A DNA stretch of 64,000 nt, from positions 2,916,501 through 2,980,500 of the forward strand of contig CM072347.1 in assembly GCA_036874045.1 (NCBI GenBank). Reading direction: 5' to 3'. Source of the stretch: Cymodocea nodosa. Taxonomy: Eukaryota > Streptophyta > Magnoliopsida > Alismatales > Cymodoceaceae. Position numbers and translations under genes: made by a program. Numbering within the stretch: the first letter of the stretch is position 1; the number at the start of each line of letters is the position of its first letter. This document shows, in pieces, positions 50,501 through 62,500 of this stretch. Below the pieces are notes generated by a model. That model had not been told where the DNA came from, made no database searches, and saw only the letters and a list, made by a program, of their open reading frames with translations.

Positions 50501-53500
50501 CCAAATTCTAATTTAGAATTAATGCTTAACTCTACCTTCATCAACTAAAATTGTCATCAGCAAATAGCAAATGTCAGAGTATTTTTCTATAAATTTTCTT
50601 GGCTATTTCATCCATAATCAGGACAATCATGTGTATGTTCTTTAATCCAAAAAATACATTTACAACCAACGATGTTTGTGTTTGCCAACAAAGGCATTGG
50701 AATTCAAGATCTTTTTAGGCTCAATTTGGAAAAACTTCTGGAAGAGGTGTGCTTTTTAAGAAGCTTAAAAATGCAAATTTCGTGGTTCTCAAAATTGAAC
50801 TTCTACATTATGATTACTAGGAAGGCAACATTACTTTTGGCTAAAAGAACGTGACCATTTTAACATTTATTTATGATTTTGAGTTGAAAGTCACAATCTC
50901 TTGCTTGAAAGTTATCTACAAGCTCTACTAAACTAGGCCTTATGATACTTTTTCTTATGCTCTCCTTTTCTCCTCCCCCTCCTTTTTCTCCTCCTCCCTT
51001 CAAACCTTCCTTAAGTCATGTGTGGCTAGGGGAAATAAAAGAGATAGAAGAGGGACTGCATAGGGCTACATTGTTGAGTATGATTGTCATCAACACTAAT
51101 GGAGAGAGTTGAAACCATAGTAGAGGGAAAGACACATAATCAACTCGCCTTCAAGCTTTGTAGAGTTGAGCCATGGTGGTTTCCCCCGGTTAGAGGTAGA
51201 ATTAGTTGACATAAAAGCCAACATGAACCACAAGTCAAACATTAAAATGATGAACATGAAGAACCTAATGTAGGAAAGTGTGAATTTGTTTAAGAGCTAA
51301 CTCAAGGCATTTAAAATCTATAGTGAATTGAAGAAGGTGAATGCCCATGTTTCCCCAAGAGGGGCGATTGGCAAACTTCATCAACCATCTCTTCACTTCC
51401 TCCATTGGCCATTAGAAGATGTGGACCTCATCACCAACAATCAAGGGTGACAAATTGACCTGTTCCTTTGCCTCCTCTTACTTCAAATCATGCATTAGCA
51501 AAATGTGTCATTCTCACAATCCGATAGGGATGTGAAAAGTTCTGTGAGATTCTACCCCATTAATGTATTCATCGATGGGCATGAGATGGTGCCAGGTAAG
51601 TGAATTAATTGATACCAGAGTGAGTTGGGGTGCAACACAGTTAGGTATTGGTATTTATTGTCCAAGGGTAGGTAGTTCATTTACCATATGTGGTTAAATG
51701 TCCCACCTTCAATTAGGTTATGATCAACTGATGAAGACTAATGGGATGAAACAGGGACAATGAAACAGAGAATTTGAAATAAAAAGGATATTGAATTTAA
51801 TACCAAAATTCAAAAGGCATTTAGTAAATTGTCAGAAATATCAAAAGATATTGACATAAATAACTAGTTCTATTAATGTTTGTGAGGCATTTTCTAGCAG
51901 ACGGTAGTAGAAGAAATGTACATGTGGCAGGTTGTCACGTATAAGACATTATTTTCCTAACACGTACATATATTCATGTATATTAACAATCAGAATTGAA
52001 ATTGTTAACATCATAAATTTTACATGTAACAAAGCATATGGTCTTAGTGAGAAAGCAAAATAATTGATTTTCCTGTAACCTGTAAGTTCTCGTCACTGAA
52101 CTGTTAATAATATGCTTTTGATATTCAGAATTAATATACGACAAAAGATAACACAAAACCCCTTATCTAGAGAAATGGAAGAGGATGAGATCATCAATAT
52201 CCATCAACCTGTACATAAACTACATAAGAAATTCATAGGCATTCTTCGAGAGGCTTACCATCTGTTGCTATTTTTCTTCCGCTTATTCCTCATTAGATTC
52301 ACCATTGTATTTGGTCCAAAAAAGCGACATCTGTGTATGTAGCTTCTATTTATACAAATTACAGAGAAACCTGTATAAAAAACAAATTCCAAATCCTCCA
52401 ACATACTCAGGTAGAGATCTTGGTCTGTGAGGATTCAATGACAATAAGAGATGACATTCATTACCTACATCAAGTGGGAATATGTTAGGGCTTCACATCT
52501 TAGAAAGTAAGCAGCTACTGTTTAGTGAACTTAATACAACCCAGGTTAATTAATCGGAATGATGTTGCACGTGATGGATTTTCCGGCTGAACAACCAAAA
52601 GAACCCGATCAATGTCATCGAGGACAGACCAGAAATCTTGCAACTTCTCAACATGCTAATTAAAATATTCAACAGCACAATTATAATGAATCAAGGAAGT
52701 ATTAAGAAAGAGATAAACACAAGCTTCTACAAAGAAACCTTGCTGAACTGGTGCATGACATCTTTCAAACGTGAATGTCTTGACCAATGCAATTCACAGA
52801 TGTAAGGTACATCCTAAATACAAGATAAACATCAATACTCAATATGTCACATTATAAGTGCCTAGAAATAAAACAATCCAATAGTTAGTTCTTGCTACAT
52901 TGCCCGTTCTAATTTTCTTTCTTTTAGTAGACGCAATTAACACATAGGCCATCCACTAGTAATGTAAGTCTAATACAGTCCAATTAAGAAATAAACTTGT
53001 GTGACCAATGATTCAAACAATGTATTGTTGGTCAACCAATGTCTGAAGTAAATTATTGTTGGTTTAATCTGTTAAACAAATAAATAGGTGGAAGTAGAAT
53101 TTTTTCATTAACAAACATAAAGGCCTTATGTTCAATCTGTCAGAACAAAAAATTTTACTCTCTTCAGGGAGCACCTAAAGGCAAGCATTCATCTCCCATT
53201 GTCTCCATTTTTGAAGGAAATTCTCCACTGATATGGTCAATTTAGCTAACTCAATGATGGATCATAATTGAGAAACAAATGGAACTAGCAAACTAACCAA
53301 TGTTCTCCATGGTGAGCTTCACACCCAAGTGCCCAACCAATTCAAGGTACAAACTTCCAAATTAAATAAGTTGAACACTTTTTGGCAACCTCCAAGTTGA
53401 ACACTCACCAGGAGCCGATCATGTGGTATCCATTAGTTGGTCAAGATACTTAGCCTCACCTGTACAGAAGCATCACTATAAATACCGCCACCAATGCTGT

Positions 53501-56500
53501 CACATCTATCAAACACAAAGTATGTACAAGTATGGCACATCTATCAATCTTGAACTCTAAAATTGATCTCCAACCTTAACTTGCTTATCACAAGCACTGA
53601 AAAACCCTTACCCTTCCTCACATAAAGGATTAGTCAAGTTTCTTATAAGTAGGCTAAGTGACCTTCCATCTCCTGATTTGATTGAAGGCTCAATATGAAG
53701 GAGTCCATTCCATTCCATTCTAGCTAAGAGGGGCATCTAAGACCAAATGACATTGTTTGTGGAAAGAACCAATAGTGAAGCAAGAAAAAATGATTCTTAT
53801 AAGATCTCATGCCCAATGTGAGCCACCCCTAGTTGCCAAGGCCTACTATGACTTAACTGAATAGCCTTGGACTCTAAGTAATGAAACAGATGTAAGAGGA
53901 ACAAATGCAGTAGGCTAGGGGGAGCCTCCAATGGAGTCATAGGCCTCACTAAACCTCTTAGAAATTCAAAAAGGTGCTCTCCCTCTCCCAGTAATTGCAC
54001 TTTGCCTAAGATAAGGAAAGACATCAAGGCACCTCAAAGTTAAGGACCAAACCAAGTGCAGAATAGAGGAAAAGGAGTGAAACAATGGGTCGTTTAATGA
54101 TGAGGAGACAACCAGCAAGGCTGGTGTTAGATAAGTGCTAAGCAATCTCCATTAATCATGAAAATAAATGTCCTTTTCACTATGGGATTCAAGATCCCCT
54201 CCATAGAGACATAACAGAAAGAAAAGCCAATCAATTTACATCAAGGCCTTACAAAAATGCTCAGTTTACAACAAGCACTAGACATTGTCACTTACTACCT
54301 CTGCTCTATGACATTTTGCAATGTTACCCACAAGTGCTTCAATGGGCTAAAAACAAGGACCATCTATAGTTTCAACAAAATGACATCTTTATTCATCATT
54401 CAATTTGACAAGTGTTTGATCACCAAAAGACCATTTGACCTTATCTCGGTAAATCCACAAAAGAGCAAGCCACTAAATAAGTTCCTTTAGAGTTTTAAGG
54501 AAATAGTGCAAATCGGCCGATGAAGTTATAATCGAAGATTAGGGCTTAGTTTAGAACGTGATTAGAAGGAGGGAAAAATTACTTACCTTTCTCACTAGGA
54601 TAACAATATAAATACAAAGTGCTAAATGGTTAAGATCTATTTACCATACAAGCATACATTTCTCTCTAACACTCTCCCTCAAGCTGGAGAATGAAGATTA
54701 TACATTCTCAACTTGTTACATAATTGAGTAAATGTATTTGTAACTAGAGCCTTGGTGAAGATATCTACAATTTGTTAAGAGGATGGTGTGAATGATGTGT
54801 GGATAATCTCATTCAATAGAAGTTATTGAACATAGTGATAGTCAACTTTAATATGCTTGGTCCTCTTGTGGAATATTTCATTACTTGCAATGTAGATAGC
54901 AACTTGATTATTGCAATGCATAGGTATTGGGGTGGTGATCGTCACATTCAATTCCTTCGGGAAGTTATGAGTCTAAACAATTTCTTGTGCTATGTTGCAC
55001 ATTCCTCTGTATTCAGATTCACAACTAGAAGTGGAAATAGAGTTCTATTTTTTGTTGTACCATGTAACAAGGTTACCTCCAAGATAGGTGCAATATCCTA
55101 AGGTAGATTTTCTATCCACCTTATCTCCAATATAGCTAGTGTTTGAATGGGCCACCACATTTAAATATTGGTTGTTAGAGTAGATTAACCTCTTTCCTAG
55201 ATTATTTTTAAGATAAGCAAGGACACGCAGTACACCTCTCTAGTGAGCAAGTGGGGCTCCTATATAAATTAATTGAGCAAGCCCATTGTGTATAAGAAAT
55301 CAAGTCTAATAACAGTAAGATAGATTAATTTTCCAATTAATTGTCGATAACTACTAGGATCATCCATAACCTCTGTGGTGTCATCCTAGAAAGAAGAGTT
55401 CCTTTCTATAGGAGTTTGCTCAAGTTTACATCCAAACATACTTGTTTCTTTGAAAAGATCGAGAGCATATTTCCTTTGAGATAAGGTAAACTTTCCCTTT
55501 GCATATGCAAACTTAATGTCAAAGAAGTATCTAGACTTTCCCATATCTCAAAGAGAGAAGTTTTTGGCAAGGAAAGCCTTGGTAGATGCAATACCTACTA
55601 CATCATCATTTGTAAGAAGAATATCATCAATATATATTGCCAAAATGGTGATTCCAGATGGTCGTCATCTAATAAAGATTAAGCTATCCACCACACAATT
55701 TTAAAGCTTGTTAGCTAGCATAATTGAGCTTAGTTTGGTGAACCAAGCCCTTAGACTCTGTTTTAAGCCATAGAGAGATTTTCGAAGTCGACAAACTTGG
55801 TGTTTGTCAAGACCTTGAGCAATAAATCCTAGAGGCTGCGCCATAAAAACTTCCTACTGAAGATCTGTATATAAGAAGACATTTCCAATATCAAGTTGGG
55901 AGAGAGACCATGGCCTTGTCATAGCAACAGAAAGAATGATCTAAATGGAGTTGAGGCATGCAACAAGGGCAAAGGTCTCTTGATAGTCAATGCCCTCAGT
56001 TTGAGTGAAGCTGCGAGCAACCAATCTTTATGGAAATAAATGGATCTTAGGTTGTATTTTGGGCATAATTTCAAATATTGGTATTGTATCAAAAATCAAT
56101 CCTTTGGAAAAAGAAACATATCAAGAATTGGGGATCATATTGATAGATGTTGAAATATGTCTTGAACTTGTATAAGGGCATTTTGGTCCTTTTGTATTTG
56201 ACCCCTCATAGCTATATAAGTTTATGGGTCTTAGGGCTTATTTCTAAGTCTCATTTTGTATCCTTTAAAAGATAGTGAAACTCTCTCCCTCTCCTATCCC
56301 GTGGACGCACCCGCAATAGGGGAACCACATTAAATCCGGTGTTTTGTGTGTTTGTTTCTATCTCTTCTACTTCCTCATTTGCATAACAAACTGGTATCAG
56401 AGCTTTCTTTGCAAAGAGAAGTGAAGAAGATTCGTTTGGGAAGTTTTTTTTGGGGCATTAGGGCATCCGCACGTGTCTGGGACAGGCTTCCGCCTATCTA

Positions 56501-59500
56501 CTGTGCACGCATCCATCTGTGTGTGTGTCGAAAGCAGTTTCCGCACGTCCGTCCACTGTGATCGTGCGTCTGCCACCCACGCACGAGTTGGAGTCTGCGT
56601 CGCACGTTGTCTGAAAGTCATCCATGCTTCTGCGTGTGCTTGTACACAGGTCTGAAAGTCATTTGTGCTTCTACGTGCGCTTGTACGTAGGCCTAGAAGT
56701 CGTTCATGCTTCTACGTGCATGCGTCTGGTCACGCGTGCTACGCCTGTAAGTGGCTCAATCATTGCCTGCCTTTGTCACCACCGTCTACTGTTCGTGCCT
56801 ATATCGTCAAGTAGTGTCCGAAGGAGAAGACATGTGATCTTGCGTGTAGTGCCATCAGTCGACGAGGAGGTCGCGCAATTAGTGCGCATAGAGTCTAGTG
56901 CAGGGTTTGACTAAAAAAAAAAAATGACAACACCAACTTTGAAAGTGGAGAAGTTTAACGATAAAAATAGCTTCAGTCTTTGGCAGATAAAAATAAGAGC
57001 ATTGTTGAAACAACAAGGCATTTGGACTCCCTTGAATAAGGAGTCATTAGTTGATAAAAAATCTGCAGATTTTAAAGCTCAAGAAGAAAAGGCTCACTCA
57101 ACAATCCTACTTTGTTTATCTGATGAAGTCATAGTTGAGGTTATGGATGAAATGACTGCCTTGGGTCTTTAGAACAAATTGAAGACCCTTTATATGACAA
57201 AGTCACTTACAAACAAACTACTCCTAAAGCAAAGATTGTTTTCTCTTAGAATGAAGGAGGGGACATCGTTGAAGCAACATTTAGACCAACTAAACACCAT
57301 CCTCATGGAGTTGAGAAATATTGGTGTTACTGTTGAGGATGAAGATGCAGCTCTCATTCTATTGATCTCACTTCCGCTCTCTTATGAGAACTTTGTGTAG
57401 TCTTTTGTGGTTGGTAGGGATACAATCACATTAGAGGAGGTGAGATTAAATTTGCATTCTAGAGAATTGAGGTATATGGTTACTCATGGTAATAGTGATG
57501 CAAGTGGATCAGGTTTGTTAGTGCATCAAATAGAGTCTAAGGGTCGTCAAAACAGGAAGGATCACAAACAGAGAGGAAGAAGCAAGTTCAAGGGAAAATA
57601 CTCCAAAGACACTTGCAACTATTGTAAAGAGAAGAGACACTGGAAGGTCAATTGCCCAAAGTTAAAGGCAAAGGATAGTGTAGCAGTGGCAGAAAAGGAA
57701 GATTCAGCATCTGAAGGTGATTTCTCTTTGACAATTTTTTGCAGTGCTTATTCAAATCAGGCATGGATCATGGACTCAGGTACGTTACATCACATGACTC
57801 TTAATAGAGAATACTTTTATACCTACCAGTAGGTAAATGGTGGGGAGGTGACATTAGCAAACGATGATGTTTGTAATAGAGTTGGCATTGGGTCTATCAA
57901 ATTTAAGATGCATAATGGTACAGTGAAGATTTTGGAGGATGTTTGGTATGTGCCTAAGTTAGGCAAAAGTCTAATCTCTTTGATAGCTCTTGACTCAAAG
58001 AGATTTAGATATTTAGGTGGAGGAGGCAAGCTCCACGTCCTGAAAGGCTCCATGATTGTGATGAAAGAAGTCAAGGAAGTACCTTATACATCCTATAGGG
58101 TTCTCTAGTCATTGGTTCAACTGCTGTAGCTATAAGTGATGATCAGCAATCTATCTTTACTATTTGGCACTCAAGGATGGGCCATCTGGGATAGAGGGAA
58201 ATGCAGACGCTCAACAGTTTGAACAGATTAAAGGGACATAAGTTTGTCAACATAGACTTGTGTGAACATTGCATCTTTGGAAAGCAGAAGCGTGTACAGT
58301 TTAGCACAAGGAAGCACATCACTAGAAGAACCTTCAATTATGTCCATGTTGATTGTTGGGGTCCATCCCAACAACCCTCACTAGCAGGTTTAAGATATTT
58401 TCTATCAATTGTTGATGTTTTCTCACATATGAATTGGGTGTTTATTATGAAACACAAAAATGAAGCCTTAAGAACTTTAAGCAGTTGGAAGGCTATGGTA
58501 GAGAATTAGCTAGACATAAAGATAAAGTATCTAAGAATAGATAATGGTTTAGAATTTTGTTCTACTGAATTTGATGAATTTTGCAAGGATGCGGGAATTA
58601 CCAGACATCATACGGTTAGAGGTACCCCACAACAAAATGGAGTGGCTGAATGCTTCAACCGAACTCTTTTGGAAAAAGCTAGATCCATCTTCTCTCATGC
58701 TGTTTTGGGAAAAATTTTCTAGGTAGAAGCAGTTAGCACTACTTCTTATCTTATCAATAGATCACCATTTAGTGTCATTGGTGATAAGATTCCTTATGAG
58801 GTTTGGTCAGGACATGTTATAAATTATTCAAAGATCAGGATATTTGGATGTCTTGCTTACTATCACGTTCATCATGACAAGTTAGAGTTAAGAGTAAAGA
58901 AATGTATCTTTGTAGGCTATGACATTGGTGTAAAAGGATATAGAGTCTATGACACGTCATCCAAAAGGGTGATATACAATCGTGATGTCACATTTGATGA
59001 GAAACATCTCATGTTGAGAAAGGATGATGTTGATACACAATAGGTGGAGTTTAAGATACAACAATTTGTTGATAGGGGCCAGCCTAGTACAAGTACAAGT
59101 CAACCTTTAGAAGTAGCTAGTCATCATGAGGTTCTTGTTTCGAAAGAAACTGAGTAGAGATGTGTTGCTAAAGATCGACCTAGAAGGGACATACAACTCC
59201 TTCAGAGATATGGATATAGCAACATGATTGCTTATGCTTTACAAGTAGCAAATGAGGTAGAGGAAGATAAAGATCCTCTCAACTATAAGACTGCCTTGAG
59301 GAGCTCTAATGCTACTCATTGGGTTACTTCTATGTAGGAAGAGTTTCAGTCTCTTTAGAAGAACCAAACGTGGGACCTAGTGAAGCACCCTTAGGGCAAA
59401 AATATTGTTGGTTGCAAATGAGTGTTTAAGAAGAATGTTGGAACTCAGGGCAACCAAGGAATTCAATATAAGGCCAGACTTGTGGCAAAAGGATACTCTC

Positions 59501-62500
59501 AGTAAGAAGGCGTTGATTTCAATGATGTCTTTGCACCTGTAGTCAAACACTCATCCATTAGAGTTCTTCTAACAATTATTGCAATAAAGAATTTAGAATT
59601 AAAACAGTTAGATGTGAAAACAACATTCTTGCATAGTGATCTTGATGAGGAGATTTGGATGGATCAACCAACTGGATTTGTGGAACAGGGGAAATTAGAT
59701 CTTGTGTGTAAGTTGAAGAAGTCCTTGTATAGACTGAAACAATCACCTAGACAGTGGTATAAAAGGTTTGACACCTTTATTATCAAAGTTGGTTTTATTC
59801 GCAGCTCTTATGACTCATGTGTGTATGTTAGAAAACTGAATGATGATACACACATATATCTGTTATTATATATTGATGACATCCTGATTGTAGCTCAAGA
59901 TGTACATGTTATTCAAAAGTTGAAGGAAACTCTGAACTTAGAGTTTGATATGAAAGATTTGGGTGCAACTGGAAAGATTCTTGGGATGGAGATACATAGG
60001 GACAGAGATGTTGGAAAGTTATTTCTTTATCAATGCAATTACATAGAGAAGATTTTGCACAAGTTCAAGATGACTTCTAGCAAAGCCATTAGTACTCCCT
60101 ATGACAGGAATCTACGTATTTCTTCTACTATGGCGCCACAGTCTCAGTCTGAGAAAGATTATACGAAGAATGCTCCATATTCATAGGCTGTTGGAAGTCT
60201 AATGTATGCTATGGTGTGTACTAGATTAGATCTTGCTTACCCACTCAGTGTGATTAGCAGATTTATGACGAATCTTGGGAAGGATCACTGGCAAGCTGTG
60301 AAGAGAATTTTTAGATATTTGAAGGAAACATTTGATATAGGCTTGATATATAGCGTAAAGAATAGTTGCATAATAGCTAAATATTTAGATTCAAACTTTG
60401 CAGGGGATGTTGATCAAAGAAGATCCCTAATAGGATATTTTTTTATTGTTGTAGATTCTGTAGTTAGTTGGAAGTCAATGCTTTAGCCAACAGTATCTCT
60501 GTCTACTACAGAAGCAAAATACATGGCTATGACAGAAGCAACGAAGGAAAGAATTTGGCTCAAAGGTCTACTGGCAGATTTTGGTTTGCACTATCATAAA
60601 GCAAACATTTTTAGTGATAATCTTAGTGCCATTTGTTTGGCTAAGGACAATATATTTCATGATCGTACAAAATATATTGACACCAGACATTATTTCCTTT
60701 GATCATAAAATAGAATCAAAGTTTTGAAGATCAACACCAAAGAAAATCCAATTGATATGTTCATAAAGGGAGTCATTGAAAGTAAGTTCAAGCATTGTCT
60801 GGACCTGCTCAATATTTATGCATATGCTTGACCCTTTAGGGGTCTCTTGGATGGGGGGTTTTGCTGTAGGTGGAGGATGTATTCAAGACAAGGTAGAGAT
60901 TTGTTGAAATATGTCTTGAACTTGTATAAGGGCATTTTGGTCCTTTTGTATTTGACCCCTCATAGCTATATAAGCTTATGGGTCTTAAGGCTTATTTCTA
61001 AGCCTCATTTTGTATTCTTTAAAAGATAATGAAACTCTCTCCCTCTCTCATCCTGTGGACATACCTGCAATAGGGGAACCATGTTAAATCTGGTGTTTTG
61101 TGTGCTTATTTCTATCTCTTCTACTTCCTCATTTGCATAACAATAAAAATACAATACTTTTGTGAAAACAACCAAAAAACTTCAAGATTCAATTTAAAAA
61201 TCAGAAATAAGATAAAACAAACTATGATAAACATATAAATAAATTTTCTAGACACTTATCATGTATAATATGCCAATTACATAGACATATAGTAATCATG
61301 GTTTTCATGAGAACTCTAAAATCATGCATAAATAACTAAAAAAAACTTATAATGAAAAATGAATTTAAAAACAATGGAATTATACAAAAATTAATTCCAT
61401 GTGGAATATCTTAAGGGGTCGTATGGATGGTTGCTCATTGAATGTCTTTAGATTTGAAATTATTATTATCAGGTTACATTTTAATAAAATTCAAGTTACA
61501 CTTCAATATATTTCAAGTTATATTTAATAGAAATCATACTACGTTTCAATATATATCAGATTATATTTCTATAGAATCCAAGTTACAGTTCAATATTTAT
61601 CAAATTACATTTCAATAAATTATTTATCAAGATATAATTTATACATGGAATACAAATTAATAAGATTATGCACATTACAAGAGAATTTCCATAATCTCAA
61701 TAATTAAAATTTTTATCAATTATAAGATTTTAAAGTAAATTATAAATTTTTATTCCTATAATGTAATTATTATTATTTTTAAATCTCACATGAATTAATT
61801 GAAAAAATAGAAAATGAATTTTGTGAATTAATTTTTAAAAAAATTATGACTTTATGATTTTTTTTAAACTTCCACCATTTTTTAAACAAATTTTTATGTA
61901 ATATTTTTTTTTTCATTCTTTTCTTCTATCTGTCTCCCATTTTTCCTTTTTTTCTCATGCTTCACCATCTCTTCCCTTCCTTATTCTTCTTTCTCTCTTT
62001 CTTCACCTTTTATTATTTTCTTTTCTTACCCTAATGGATTACAATGGTGGCAAATTAGTAGTCTAAATGGTGAAGGACACATTGCTAGAGAGGAAAAGAT
62101 GCTTCAATGGAAGTTTCAACAAAGAGGACGGGACAATTTGATAGAGAGGAAAGGGTGCTTTGACAAAGAACCCTTCATTGGATCAATTGATCCTTTGCAT
62201 GGATTAGCCAATCCAAACTTCTATCATTCAAGAACTTCTTTGCATTGAACATTTCAGCAATCCAACGGTGATCCTATAGGATGGATTGATCAATCCCATA
62301 AGATATCAAAAATACAATCTATATTGATATTGACCATCTAAAAAACCAATTTAGATTAATGATATTTCGCTAATATGGATCAATTTTTGAAACTATGATT
62401 TCAGGCATGGACTTGTAACATTAAACATGAGATTAAGAGATTAGATTATATTTTAGGATAGCATTAGACATTATGATGAAAATTTTAAGACACTAATAAC

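Larger units (their letters stand above)
48305..51988 (-). mobile_element. Ty1/Copia relic inside FANCL intron, split by a LINE
   Basis: Minus-strand Copia polyprotein traces run from 50830 to 48470: reverse transcriptase start, RT palm region near 49670-49500 (KFVCKLDKSLYGL), RT thumb at 49302-48924 (RSVVGVLQCLT, NKVCQFM) and the RNase H end at 48529-48480 (NQIAGGLTKPL). Related sequences of about 100 bp at 48305-48408 and 51893-51988 (both ending tattaaca) may be its LTRs. Gag and integrase are not recognised. An RTE LINE interrupts it. Heavily broken, with ten or more interruptions; old. Confidence 0.8.
56148..61142 (+). mobile_element. Ty1/Copia element with both LTRs, 4,995 bp, broken
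   Basis: Two 241-bp LTRs (TGTTGAAATATGTC...GCATAACA) flank a tRNA-Met primer site (TGGTATCAGAGC at 56392), a 535-base leader, gag from 56924 with a CCHC knuckle near 57620, protease near 57770 (IMDSGTLHHMT), integrase at about 58150-58900, reverse transcriptase at about 59330-60100 with YIDDIL near 59870, and RNase H to about 60830. Flanking ATAGA and ATAAA could be a 5-bp duplication with one change. The LTRs differ at about 16 of 241 sites; at an assumed 1.3e-8 changes per site per year that is roughly 2.5 million years. The coding region has about fifteen breaks. It lies antisense to FANCL, in an intron. Confidence 0.95.
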
